A DNA stretch of 64,000 nucleotides from the NCBI RefSeq assembly GCF_014904735.1, contig NZ_JACZCR010000040.1, positions 62,001 to 126,000 on the forward strand, in the 5' to 3' direction. The position numbers were made by a program, and so were the translations under genes. The stretch comes from Microbulbifer hainanensis (GTDB taxonomy: Bacteria; Pseudomonadota; Gammaproteobacteria; Pseudomonadales; Cellvibrionaceae). The notes beneath the pieces are model-generated. The model was not told where the DNA came from, searched no databases, and was given only the letters and a program-made list of their open reading frames with translations. Below, one piece after another: positions 27,272 through 35,768 of the stretch; position 1 is the first letter of the stretch; each line of letters opens with the position of its first letter.

Positions 27272-28690
27272 CTACCGCCGCCCGGTGAGCGCGCCGAGTA
27301 AGCCCCGCACCAGTTCCCTGCCTATCTGGCGGCCGAAGCTGTCGGCCATCTTGCCCAGAGCGCGGTCCAGCTCGGAAGGCTTTTCCTTTCCTTTCCTGTG
27401 TATTTCTTTCCGCTCGGGTGCCTCCGCAGCGGTGTCCTTGCGCCTTTTCTGCAGCTGTTCATAGGCAGATTCCCGATCCAGTGACTGCCCGTATCTCGCA
27501 GCCAGTGGGCTCTCCCGGAGCAGTTGCTGGGCTTCTCCCACCGTCAGCGGTGCCAAACGGCTTGCCGGGGGCTGGATCAATACTCGTTCGACCGGCTGCG
27601 GCACCCCGTTTTCATCGAGGCAGGACACCAGCGCCTCGCCGACAGCCAGTTGGCCGATGACCTCGGCGGTATCGAAGCCCGGATTGGCGCGGAAACTGCG
27701 CGCGGCCGCCCGGACTGCGCGTTGTTCGGTCGGGGTATAGGCGCGCAGGGTGTGCTGTATGCGATTGCCCAGCTGCGCGAGGATTTCCTCGGGAATATCC
27801 AGCGGGTTCTGGGTGATGAAGAATATACCGACGCCGCGGGAGCGAATCAGTTTGACGATCTGCGCCACTTGCTGGCGCTGGTCTTTCGGCAGTCCGTCAA
27901 ACAGCAGGTGTGCTTCGTCGAAGCACAGTGCGATCCTGATCGCGCCGCCGCCGGATTCCGGCAGATTTTCGTAGAGCTCTGCCAGCAGCCACAGCAGCAG
28001 CGTGCCGTATACACGGGGATTCAGCTTGCTCGCGTCAAACAGGTGAATGCGGGCGCCGTTGAGCAGGTCTTCGATCTGCAGTGCCGGCTCGCCGAATAGC
28101 GCGGCGGCGCCGGTGCGCTCGATGGCGAGAAACTTGCGCTTGATGGCGCCGAGGCTGGCGGGGGAGATGGTGCCGTAGGCCTGTGCGAGCGCCTGGCGTT
28201 GGTCGGCGACAAAGTCGATCAGTGCCTGCAGGTCCTTCCAGTCCAGCAATAGCAACCCCTGCTCGTCAGCCATCTTGAACAGTAGTTGCAGAAGTCCGCT
28301 CTGGTTGTCGTTCAGTCCGAGCATCTGTGCGAGGATTTCCGGTCCCAGCTCGGAGACAGTTGTGCGCAGGGGCAGGGCGGTCGGCCCCCAGAGTTCCAGC
28401 GGATTGGCGCGAAAGTAGCTGTCGTCCAGGCCGAATTTCGGCAGCCGCTCGCGCACCTTGGCGCTGTCGCCGCCGGGTGCCGCCAGGCCGCTCAAATCCC
28501 CTTTGAAATCGGTGACGAAGACCGGCAGGCCGCGCTGGCACAGCTGCTCGGCGAGCAGGCGCAGGGTGACTGTTTTGCCGGTACCGGTGGCGCCGCAGAT
28601 AATGCCGTGACGGTTGACCATGTCCGGCATCAGCTGGCAAGGGGTGGAGCGGTCGCCGTCGGCAGGGATTCCCAGGGTGATGGCAGGCAT
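27272..28690 (-). CDS. HerA-like helicase / DUF853 ATPase (YjgR family)
   Basis: A 472-residue P-loop ATPase of the HerA/FtsK superfamily. Walker A GATGTGKT lies at residues 33-40, Walker B is in IALCFDEAHLLFDGLP, and sensor/arginine-finger features follow (FFITQNPLDIPEEILAQLGNRIQHTLRAYTP). A charged linker (KRRKDTAAEAPERKEIHRKGKEKP) leads to an amphipathic C-terminal helix (FGRQIGRELVRGLLGAL). Family members are probably DNA-associated motors or toxin-like ATPases; the biological role of YjgR is not known. It is a standalone gene without a nurA partner. Confidence 0.88.
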   Translation of the reverse strand: MPAITLGIPADGDRSTPCQLMPDMVNRHGIICGATGTGKTVTLRLLAEQLCQRGLPVFVTDFKGDLSGLAAPGGDSAKVRERLPKFGLDDSYFRANPLELWGPTALPLRTTVSELGPEILAQMLGLNDNQSGLLQLLFKMADEQGLLLLDWKDLQALIDFVADQRQALAQAYGTISPASLGAIKRKFLAIERTGAAALFGEPALQIEDLLNGARIHLFDASKLNPRVYGTLLLWLLAELYENLPESGGGAIRIALCFDEAHLLFDGLPKDQRQQVAQIVKLIRSRGVGIFFITQNPLDIPEEILAQLGNRIQHTLRAYTPTEQRAVRAAARSFRANPGFDTAEVIGQLAVGEALVSCLDENGVPQPVERVLIQPPASRLAPLTVGEAQQLLRESPLAARYGQSLDRESAYEQLQKRRKDTAAEAPERKEIHRKGKEKPSELDRALGKMADSFGRQIGRELVRGLLGALTGRR

Positions 28691-28734
28691 GCCGCAGTTC
28701 CAGGTGTTCGGGGTGACCCACTAACTTTAGTCTT

Positions 28735-28918
28735 AGGGCCTGCTCACACTAAATTAGATAGCTGCGTTGCCGTCATTACAGGCCGTCCCAAAGCAGGTCA
28801 GGCAAGGCGCGAGGAGAGTGATTTAGCGAGCTAAATGAGCGACGAGCAACGCCGTATGGCCCGTTTGGGGGCGCAACCTGAAGGGATGGGGCCACCGAAT
28901 TTAGTGTGAGCAGGCCCT
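28735..28918. mobile_element. MITE-like element, 184 bp with 21-bp perfect terminal inverted repeats
   Basis: The left end (28735-28755) and right end (28898-28918) are exact inverted copies of AGGGCCTGCTCACACTAAATT. The inside is noncoding, with a nearly palindromic ATTTAGCGAGCTAAAT at 28821-28836 and imperfect complementarity between GCGTTGCCGTCATTACAGGCC and the right-hand GAGCAACGCCGTATGGCC. No obvious target-site duplication is seen in the flanks. Size, lack of a coding region and perfect ends fit a non-autonomous transposable element or a REP/MITE family. Confidence 0.75.
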
Positions 28919-28949
28919 GGCAGGCTTCTCCCGTGCGCGGCCGGGCGGA

Positions 28950-29966
28950 TCAGGCTTCGAGCGCTTCCGGGATGGCCTGCGGCTGCTTGCGGAATGCCTT
29001 GGGTGATAGGCCGGTCCAGCGGCGGAAGGCCTTGCCGAAGGCGCTCTCATCGCAGTAGCCGAGGGCGGCGGCGATCTCGGCGTTGTTCTGGTCGCCCTGG
29101 CGCAACCACTGGCACGCGTAGTGACTGCGCACCTGATCCTGAATCGTGCGGAAGCTGGCCTGCTCCTCGAGCAGTTTGCGCCCCAGGTGGCGGGGGCTGA
29201 TACACAGTCGGCTGGCCACCTGTTCCCGGGAGAGCTGCGGTTCCTGCTGCAATAGATGGGAAACCTGCAACTGCAGGCTCTTGTTGGTCAGTGCCCGCAA
29301 CAGGGCGTCGGCCTCCGGCTTCAGGCGCGCCATGACCTGCTGGTCCGCGGCAACCAGGGGGATATCCAGGTCCTGGGAGCGCAGGCGGATTGCCGACACT
29401 GGGGCGTTGAACTGCACCGGTGTCTGCAGCAGCTGCTGGTACTGCTGCTGGATCGCCAGCGATGGTGCCGGGTAGGCCAGCTGTACACTCTGGGCGCGAA
29501 ACGGGTGCCCGGTCATGCTGCGGGTCTGGGTCAGGCAGGCGGACAGGACAGTTTCCACGCGCAGTCGCGCGCAGCGCAGGTAGTTGGGCTGGTAGCAGAG
29601 ATCTGCATGGTGGGCGCCGCGGCGCAGTTCGAACTGGCCGCCCTCGCCGACGAGCGGGTGGTAGATCAGCAGTTGCTCTATGGCGGCGCCGAGTGTCCTC
29701 TGGGTCATCAGCAGGTAGCCCACCAGTCCCATCTGGCTGCTGTGCATGGCCTGTCCCAGCCTGACGCCCAGTAATGGATCCGGATAGGCGGCTTCCAGCT
29801 CCAGCCACAGCTGCTCCTGGACACCCATGGGGACTCGCTGGTTTTCGTCGATACCGGACAAAATCGTTTGCGCCGCTGGCGGCATCGGCAGGTTGAGGCT
29901 GCTCAATGCCGCGGTAACTGCGCGAGTGTAGTTTAAGGTAACGCTTCTACAGTCCGCCGGTTTCAC
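28950..29966 (-). CDS. AraC family transcriptional regulator
   Basis: A 338-residue regulator of the same class as the one at 15590: an N-terminal PF12625-like sensor domain (SLNLPMPPAAQTILSGIDENQRVPMGVQEQLW) and C-terminal AraC HTH (about 235-330: SREQVASRLCISPRHLGRKL, then EIAAALGYCDESAFGKAFRRWTGLSPKAFRK). The start is a GTG with no strong ribosome-binding site. It is divergent from a four-gene operon starting at 30094, separated by 127 bases, the standard arrangement for a local activator of that operon. Confidence 0.88.
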   Translation of the reverse strand: MKPADCRSVTLNYTRAVTAALSSLNLPMPPAAQTILSGIDENQRVPMGVQEQLWLELEAAYPDPLLGVRLGQAMHSSQMGLVGYLLMTQRTLGAAIEQLLIYHPLVGEGGQFELRRGAHHADLCYQPNYLRCARLRVETVLSACLTQTRSMTGHPFRAQSVQLAYPAPSLAIQQQYQQLLQTPVQFNAPVSAIRLRSQDLDIPLVAADQQVMARLKPEADALLRALTNKSLQLQVSHLLQQEPQLSREQVASRLCISPRHLGRKLLEEQASFRTIQDQVRSHYACQWLRQGDQNNAEIAAALGYCDESAFGKAFRRWTGLSPKAFRKQPQAIPEALEA

Positions 29967-30021
29967 TTTGTCTGTCCGAAATTAACCACTGATTGCCCGA
30001 TTATGACAATCTGGTCCCGCC

Positions 30022-30050
30022 TTGTCACGGTATATTGCCCTCGACACAAT
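30022..30050 (+). promoter_or_regulatory. Putative promoter of the monooxygenase operon
   Basis: TTGTCA, a 17-base spacer and CACAAT form a plausible sigma-70 promoter 44 bases before the first gene, inside the divergent regulator-operon gap. The -10 is weak, as expected for an activator-dependent promoter. Confidence 0.4.
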
Positions 30051-30093
30051 ATTGATCTTTATCGCGCGATAGCGAGTGGGAGAATAATCGACA

Positions 30094-31452
30094 ATGAAAC
30101 CCTACGCGGTCATCGGTGCCGGCCCCATGGGCCTGTGCACAGTGCGCAATCTGCACAAACACGGCATTCCCTGTGTCGGCTTTGAAATTCACAGCGATGT
30201 GGGCGGCCTGTGGGACATCGACAGTCCTACCAGCACCATGTACGAATCGGCGCACCTGATCTCATCGAAGAAGATGACCGAGTTCGCCGAGTTTCCGATG
30301 CCTGAAAAGGTCGCGCATTTTCCCCACCACAGCGAGCTGCGCGACTACTTCCGCAATTACGCGCGGGAATTCGGACTCCACGACCTGTACGAATTCAATA
30401 CCGAAGTGGTGCATTGCGAGCGCGTCGGTGACGAGTGGCAGATTGTCACCCGCATTGTTGCCGGCGAGAGAAAGGGCGAGGAGCAGACGCGCCTGTTCGG
30501 CGGGCTGCTGATTGCCAACGGCACGCTGCATCACCCGAATCTGCCGAAATTGCCGGGCGAGTTTGCCGGTGAACTGCTGCACTCCAGCGAGTACCGCGAT
30601 CCGGCCATCTTCGACGGCAAACGGGTACTGCTGGTCGGCTGCGGCAATAGTGGGGCGGATATCGCCGTCGACGCGGCGCACCGGGCGAAGAGTGTGGATA
30701 TCAGTCTCCGTCGCGGCTACTACTTCCTGCCTAAATTTATCGGCGGCAAGCCCACGGATGCGGTCGGTGGCAAGATCAAGCTGCCGAAGTTTGTCCAGCA
30801 GCGCATCAGTGCCGGGCTGAGCCGCCTTATGCTGGGGCGTCCCAGCCAGTACGGCTTGCCCGAGCCGGACTACAAGATGTTCGAGTCGCACCCGGTTATC
30901 AACTCCCTGATTCTGCACCATATCGGCCACGGTGATATCCAGCCGCAGGGGGACATCGCCGACATCGACGGCCACAAGGTGACCTTCAGGGATGGCCGCA
31001 GCGGCGAGTACGACATGATACTGCTGGCCACGGGGTACAAGCTGCACTATCCGTTCGTCGACAGTGCGCACCTGAACTGGCAGGGGTTTGCCCCGCGCTT
31101 TTACCTGAATGTTTTCCACCCGGAGTACGACAACCTGTTCCTGATGGGCATGGTCGAGGCCGCGGGCCTGGGATGGGAAGGACGCAACGAGCAGGCGGAG
31201 ATGGTCGCGCTCTATATCCGCCAGCTGTCCTACGGCGCGGATTCCGCGCGGAAGCTGAAACAAACCAAGCGCGAGCGGGCGTCAGTGCGCGCTGACGGTG
31301 GGATGAAGTACCTGGAGCTGGAGCGCATGGCTTACTACGTGCACAAGGATACTTACCTTAAGGCACTGCGCAGTCACACCGCAGACTTGCAGCGGGATCT
31401 GCCCGCGCGGGATACTGGCGAATTAATCAACAGTACCGTGGGAGCAGCCTAG
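30094..31452 (+). CDS. Flavin-containing monooxygenase (FMO-like)
   Basis: A 452-residue FAD/NADPH monooxygenase. FAD-binding GAGPMG lies at residues 8-13, a second Rossmann motif LLVGCGNSGADIAVDAA near 180-196, and the FMO fingerprint FxGxxxHxxxY occurs as FAGELLHSSEY. ATG-type motif LLATGYKLHYPFVD follows near 310. These enzymes oxygenate soft nucleophiles or perform Baeyer-Villiger reactions; the Tyr at the end of the fingerprint favours the FMO rather than the classical BVMO class. It is the first gene of an operon with a BASS transporter and two SDRs; its stop overlaps the next start by one base. Confidence 0.85.
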   Translation: MKPYAVIGAGPMGLCTVRNLHKHGIPCVGFEIHSDVGGLWDIDSPTSTMYESAHLISSKKMTEFAEFPMPEKVAHFPHHSELRDYFRNYAREFGLHDLYEFNTEVVHCERVGDEWQIVTRIVAGERKGEEQTRLFGGLLIANGTLHHPNLPKLPGEFAGELLHSSEYRDPAIFDGKRVLLVGCGNSGADIAVDAAHRAKSVDISLRRGYYFLPKFIGGKPTDAVGGKIKLPKFVQQRISAGLSRLMLGRPSQYGLPEPDYKMFESHPVINSLILHHIGHGDIQPQGDIADIDGHKVTFRDGRSGEYDMILLATGYKLHYPFVDSAHLNWQGFAPRFYLNVFHPEYDNLFLMGMVEAAGLGWEGRNEQAEMVALYIRQLSYGADSARKLKQTKRERASVRADGGMKYLELERMAYYVHKDTYLKALRSHTADLQRDLPARDTGELINSTVGAA

Positions 31453-32396
31453 TGGACCACACCCTCGACGTGGCCAGTCAATTCCAGATGTCGCCGGTGG
31501 CGCTTCTGGTGTTGAATGCCGTGCTCGCCTTCATGATGTTCGGCGTGTCCCTGGGCCTGCGCCCGGCGGACTTCGTCGCCGTGATGCGGCGACCGCTGGC
31601 ACCGGTGACCGGCCTGGTGGCCCAGTTCCTGCTGCTGCCAGCACTGACCTGCCTGGTGACTTCCTGGTTGAAGATAGAGCCGGGCCTGGCCCTGGGGATG
31701 ATCCTGGTGGCCTGCTGTCCGGGCGGCACCTTTTCCAATGTGATGACCTGGATCGGCCGCGCCAATGTCGCGACGTCCGTGAGCATGACCGCGGTGTCCA
31801 GTCTCGCCGCTGTGGTCATGACCCCATTCAACTTTGCCCTCTACGGTCACCTGAACCCCTACACCCGCGAGATGCTGCAGACGATCGCGTTGCCGGTACA
31901 GAACATGGTGATGCTGGTAGTGCTGGTGCTGGCGGTACCCATGCTGCTGGGTATGCTGATCGGCGCGCGCTTCCCGCGTTTCGTGGAGCAGAGCGAGCGC
32001 TACTTCCGCAGCGGCTCGCTGCTGGTCTTCCTGCTGTTCGTGGTGATCTCGTTCAGCAAGCACTGGCAGACTGCGGTGCAGATTGCCGGCTCGGTTCTGT
32101 TGCTGGTGATTGCGCACAATGCGCTGGCCTTCCTGATCGGCAATGCCAGCGGGCGCCTGATGCGCCTGCCGCTGGCGGATCGGCGTGCGGTGACCATGGA
32201 AGTGGGTATCCAGAACTCTGGCCTCGCACTGGCCATCCTGTTCACCTTCTATCCCTCTGCCGGCGCCATGCTGGTGGTCGCCGGTTTCTGGGGTGTCTGG
32301 CACCTGGTGTCGGGGCTGGCGCTGGCGGGCTACTGGAATTTCAGCAATAAAAAGTGGGCGCGGGCACAGAACCTGCAAAGCGAACCGCAAACCTGA
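31452..32396 (+). CDS. Bile acid:sodium symporter family (BASS) transporter
   Basis: A 314-residue inner-membrane carrier with nine to ten hydrophobic segments. Family marks are the two crossed helices: CCPGGTFSNVMTWIGRANVA (about 94-113) and MEVGIQNSGLALAILF (about 248-263). The GTG start overlaps the monooxygenase stop (TAGTG), showing translational coupling. BASS proteins take up bile acids, steroids sulfates, pyruvate, pantothenate or other organic anions with sodium. The coupled oxidative enzymes suggest the cargo is the substrate or product of this operon. Confidence 0.88.
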   Translation: MDHTLDVASQFQMSPVALLVLNAVLAFMMFGVSLGLRPADFVAVMRRPLAPVTGLVAQFLLLPALTCLVTSWLKIEPGLALGMILVACCPGGTFSNVMTWIGRANVATSVSMTAVSSLAAVVMTPFNFALYGHLNPYTREMLQTIALPVQNMVMLVVLVLAVPMLLGMLIGARFPRFVEQSERYFRSGSLLVFLLFVVISFSKHWQTAVQIAGSVLLLVIAHNALAFLIGNASGRLMRLPLADRRAVTMEVGIQNSGLALAILFTFYPSAGAMLVVAGFWGVWHLVSGLALAGYWNFSNKKWARAQNLQSEPQT

Positions 32397-32411
32397 TAAT
32401 AAGAAGTCATT

Positions 32412-33380
32412 ATGAGCGACAAGAAAGTATTGATTACCGGAGCTGCAGGCTATATCGGCCATCAGCTGGGCGAACTGCTTGCGCAGGAAATGCCGGTGGT
32501 GGGGGTGGATGTGCGTTCGCGCCCGGCGGCCTTCCCGATTTTCTCGATGGATATCTGTGACGAGGCGCTCGGTGAATTGCTGCGCGCCGAGGAAGTCACT
32601 CATGTCGTGCACCTGGCATCGGTCATGGCGGCGGGGCGCGATCGCGCCGCGGAATATCGCATCGATGTCGAGGGTACCGAAAATGTGCTCAAGGCCTGCC
32701 TCTATGCCGGCGTCAAGCATATAACCGTGACCAGCAGTGGGGCTGCCTACGGCTACCACGCCGATAACCCGAAGTGGCTCGAGGAGCACCACCGCCTGCG
32801 CGGCAACCCGGAGTTTGGCTATTCCGATCACAAGCGCCTGGTGGAGGAGATGCTGGCGGCCTACCGCAAACAGCACCCGCAGTTGCAGCAGCTGATTTTT
32901 CGCCCCTGTTCCGTCATCGGCGCCACCACCAACAACAAGATCGGCGAGCTGTTTTCCGGCAGCGCCATTCTCGATCCGGGTGGCCACAATTCGCCGTTCG
33001 TCTTTATCTGGGACCAGGATGTGATCCGCGCGATCCAGTTCGGTGTGCAGCGCAGTGCCGCCGGGATTTATAACCTCGCCGGCGACGGCGCGCTGACACC
33101 CGCAGAGATCGCCCAGTTGCTCGGCAAGCCGCTGCGCAAGCCGCCGGTATGGCTGGTGAAAACGCTGCTGGGGATCGGCTATTTCCTGCACCTGACCGAC
33201 AAGCAACCGGGACAGGTGATGTTCCTGCAGTACCGCCCGGTATTGCTCAATCGCCGCCTGAAAGAAGAGCTGGGTTACATACCGCAAAAGACCTCCGCCG
33301 AAGCCTTTGCCTATTTTGCCCGCGAAGCGCTTGGTGCGGAGCTGGTACAGCCGGCAGAAATGGCCGGAGGTGCGGTGTGA
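32412..33380 (+). CDS. NAD-dependent epimerase/dehydratase (extended SDR)
   Basis: A 322-residue extended short-chain dehydrogenase. Rossmann motif GAAGYIG lies at residues 10-16, the HLASVMAAG strand near 68, and the catalytic Ser (VTSSGAAYGY) and YSDHK (Tyr-x-x-x-Lys) near 105-145. The C-terminal part ends in a substrate-binding region with WLVKTLLGIGYFLHL, somewhat hydrophobic. It resembles nucleotide-sugar epimerases and 3-beta-hydroxysteroid-type dehydrogenases; the substrate is not readable. Its stop overlaps the next start by four bases. Confidence 0.85.
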   Translation: MSDKKVLITGAAGYIGHQLGELLAQEMPVVGVDVRSRPAAFPIFSMDICDEALGELLRAEEVTHVVHLASVMAAGRDRAAEYRIDVEGTENVLKACLYAGVKHITVTSSGAAYGYHADNPKWLEEHHRLRGNPEFGYSDHKRLVEEMLAAYRKQHPQLQQLIFRPCSVIGATTNNKIGELFSGSAILDPGGHNSPFVFIWDQDVIRAIQFGVQRSAAGIYNLAGDGALTPAEIAQLLGKPLRKPPVWLVKTLLGIGYFLHLTDKQPGQVMFLQYRPVLLNRRLKEELGYIPQKTSAEAFAYFAREALGAELVQPAEMAGGAV

Positions 33381-34198
33381 GCGATGGGCGGAAAGTCTTC
33401 GTCGTAACCGGCGCTGCCGGTGGCCTGGGCTGGGCGACCGTCGAGGCCCTTGCGGCACGGCACCGGGCGCGGTTTGCGTTGGTGGATATGAATCGCGAGG
33501 CACTGGAAGCACGTGCGGCAGAATTGCAGGCGCGGGACATCCCTGCCGATATCTATGTGGCCGACCTGTCGAGCGAAGCGGCCACCGCAGAGCTGGTATC
33601 CGAACTGCGCGGCGCATACGAGCGAGTCGACCTGTTGATCAACAATGCCGGTATCACCCATCGCAGCCTGTCCACGCAGACCAGTAACGCGGTGATCCGC
33701 CGGGTTATGGCGGTGGACTACCATGCACCGGTGGAGCTGGCCCAGGGCCTGATGGCGGAGCTGCGCGCGGCGTCCGGCTGCGTGGTGAATATCAGTTCCA
33801 TGGCCGGCTGGATGCCGGTGCTCGGACGCGCGGGATACTGCGCGGCCAAGAGTGCGCTGCACCAGTATTTTGAAACCTTCCGCGAGGAAGTGCGCGACGA
33901 GGGCGTACGGGTGCTGATGGTTTACCCCAGCTTTGTCGCCACCAATATCGACCGCAATGCACTGTCCGGTGATGGCGGCAGGGCCCAGCACAAGCAGAGC
34001 ACTATCGGCCAGGTGCGCAGTGCAGAGTGGATGGCGGAACAGATTGTTGCTGCACTGCAGCAGGGGCGGGAACGGTTGTTTCCGCGCGACAAGACCCTGC
34101 TCGGGGCCTATCTGTACAAACTGGCACCGCGCCTGTTCCTGAAGCAGATGGTGAAGAACTTCCGCGTCGAGCTGGAAGTGGCCCGCGCCCAGGGCTGA
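33377..34198 (+). CDS. Short-chain dehydrogenase/reductase (classical SDR)
   Basis: A 273-residue SDR. The frame is open from 33149, but GTG 33377 overlaps the previous stop (GTGA) and has GGAGG at 33366-33370. Motifs: TGAAGGLGWA (cofactor loop), NNAGI, catalytic Ser in NISSMAGWMPVL and YCAAKSA (Tyr-x-x-x-Lys). It has a C-terminal extension with LYKLAPRLFLKQMVKNF that may contact a membrane. Such SDRs oxidise or reduce alcohol/ketone groups with NAD(P). It is the last gene of the monooxygenase operon. Confidence 0.88.
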   Translation: MSDGRKVFVVTGAAGGLGWATVEALAARHRARFALVDMNREALEARAAELQARDIPADIYVADLSSEAATAELVSELRGAYERVDLLINNAGITHRSLSTQTSNAVIRRVMAVDYHAPVELAQGLMAELRAASGCVVNISSMAGWMPVLGRAGYCAAKSALHQYFETFREEVRDEGVRVLMVYPSFVATNIDRNALSGDGGRAQHKQSTIGQVRSAEWMAEQIVAALQQGRERLFPRDKTLLGAYLYKLAPRLFLKQMVKNFRVELEVARAQG

Positions 34199-34335
34199 AT
34201 AGTCGGGCTGGCCACGGCGTCCCGGTGCGGGGCTTCGTTGTCAGCCGTATCCGCCCGCTCCGTATTCTTTCCGCACGCTCAAGGCGTGTGCCACTGCGTT
34301 ACCGCCGACAGCACGACCCTCTCCAACCGTTCCAC

Positions 34336-34929
34336 TCAGTCCATAATCATTGGCACAACGCTGGCCGCCAATAGCAGGCCCATGGCGATATTGAAGCGGC
34401 GCAGGTGTGCCGGGTTGTTCAGCACCTGCTTTAGCCCCACGCCAAACAGCATCCACACGATGATGCAGGGGCCGCCGATGGCGATAAAGGTCAACGCGAT
34501 ACGGGCCACATCGATCCACATTTCACTGCCGGTACTGGTGAATGCTGCCAGTGCGCCCACTGCCATAATCCACCCTTTCGGGTTGACCCACTGGAAAGCC
34601 ACCGCCTGCAAAAATGTGAAGGGTTTGCTGCGGTCGGCGCTGCCGATTTCCCGCGTTCTGGCAATGGCCCAGGCGAGATACAGCAGATAGGCAATACCTA
34701 CCCAGCGGATGATTTCGTGCAGTACCGGGAACTGCGAAAACAGCGCGCCGAGCCCGAGGCCGATGGCCACGATCATGGCTGGAAATCCCAGGCAGATACC
34801 GAGCAGGTGGGGCAGGGAGCGGTTGACACCGTAATTCAGGCCCGAGGACATTATCATCAGGTTGTTGGGACCGGGGGTGATGCTGGTGGAGAAAGTGAAT
34901 AACACGATGGGGAGCAGGGTCTCTAACAC
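34336..34929 (-). CDS. LysE family amino-acid exporter
   Basis: A 197-residue inner-membrane translocator of the LysE/RhtB family, which exports amino acids or their derivatives. Features: N-terminal TFSTSITPGPNNLMIMSSGLNYG signature, six hydrophobic segments, and AVAFQWVNPKGWIMAVGA in the second half. Start GTG 34929 has GAGG upstream on the minus strand. It is monocistronic and divergent from tatD-like 34998. Confidence 0.88.
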   Translation of the reverse strand: MLETLLPIVLFTFSTSITPGPNNLMIMSSGLNYGVNRSLPHLLGICLGFPAMIVAIGLGLGALFSQFPVLHEIIRWVGIAYLLYLAWAIARTREIGSADRSKPFTFLQAVAFQWVNPKGWIMAVGALAAFTSTGSEMWIDVARIALTFIAIGGPCIIVWMLFGVGLKQVLNNPAHLRRFNIAMGLLLAASVVPMIMD

Positions 34930-34997
34930 TATGGCCTCGGCGTCGCTATCAAATCTGGGAGCCGTGCTAAGATGCGGCCATTTGTGGGGAAGTACAA

Positions 34998-35768
34998 GTG
35001 CAATTGATCGACAGTCACTGCCACTTTGACTTCGACGCCTTTGCGCCGGACCGCGACCTGGTGTGGCGACGGTGTAAAGAGGCGGGTGTGACTCAGCTGA
35101 TCATCCCCGGGGTCAGCATTGAGCAGTGGCCCGACCTGGCGGCACTGGTGCAGCGCGAGTCTGCCTGGCACGCCGCCATCGGCGTGCACCCCTGGTGGGT
35201 GAGCCGGCTGGATGTCGCACCGGCGGAGCTGGAACAGACCATTTGTACTGAAGCCGCAGGTCGGCACTTTGTCGCGGTGGGTGAATGCGGGCTGGACGCC
35301 GCCACGGATGCGCCGATGGATCTGCAGCTCGCTGTTTTCCGTGCACAGGTGCTGGCCGCGTGCAGACTGAACCTGCCGCTTATCGTCCACGTCCACAAAG
35401 CGCACAATGAAACGCTGCGTCTGCTGAAGGAATTGCAGCCGCCGCGGGGCGGTGTGATTCACGCCTTCAGCGGTAGCGAGCAGATGGCTGGTGATTACTG
35501 GTCGCTGGGCTTCTATCTCGGTATCGGCGGCACCATCACCTACGAGCGCGCCGCAAAAACCCGCCGCGCCGTGGCGGCCGCGCCGCTGGAGTCGCTGTTG
35601 CTGGAATCGGACGCGCCGGATATGCCCCTTGCCGGCCGACAGGGCGAGCGCAACAGCCCCGCGTACATGCCGGAGGTCGCTGAGACACTGGCGCAATTGC
35701 GCGGTCAGTCCGTGGAGGAAATCGCCCGACAAACCCGCAAAAATACTCAACAACTTTTTGCGCTATGA
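34998..35768 (+). CDS. TatD family metal-dependent hydrolase
   Basis: A 256-residue TIM-barrel hydrolase, probably a metal-dependent DNase or deoxyribonuclease-like enzyme of the YjjV/TatD group. Metal ligands: DSHCHFD at residues 5-11, GECGLD near 94, HVHKAHNE, HAFSGS and the terminal ESDAPD. Start GTG with GGGGA seven bases upstream. The stop overlaps the following csdA start by four bases (ATGA), so the two are translationally coupled. Confidence 0.88.
   Translation: MQLIDSHCHFDFDAFAPDRDLVWRRCKEAGVTQLIIPGVSIEQWPDLAALVQRESAWHAAIGVHPWWVSRLDVAPAELEQTICTEAAGRHFVAVGECGLDAATDAPMDLQLAVFRAQVLAACRLNLPLIVHVHKAHNETLRLLKELQPPRGGVIHAFSGSEQMAGDYWSLGFYLGIGGTITYERAAKTRRAVAAAPLESLLLESDAPDMPLAGRQGERNSPAYMPEVAETLAQLRGQSVEEIARQTRKNTQQLFAL

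Noticed and set aside
31449-33617. 722-codon open frame on the minus strand opposite the BASS and SDR genes
   Set aside because: It is the antisense shadow of GC-rich coding sequence. The plus-strand genes have clear families, coupled starts and motifs; the minus frame has low-complexity Arg/His/Gln composition and no ribosome-binding site.
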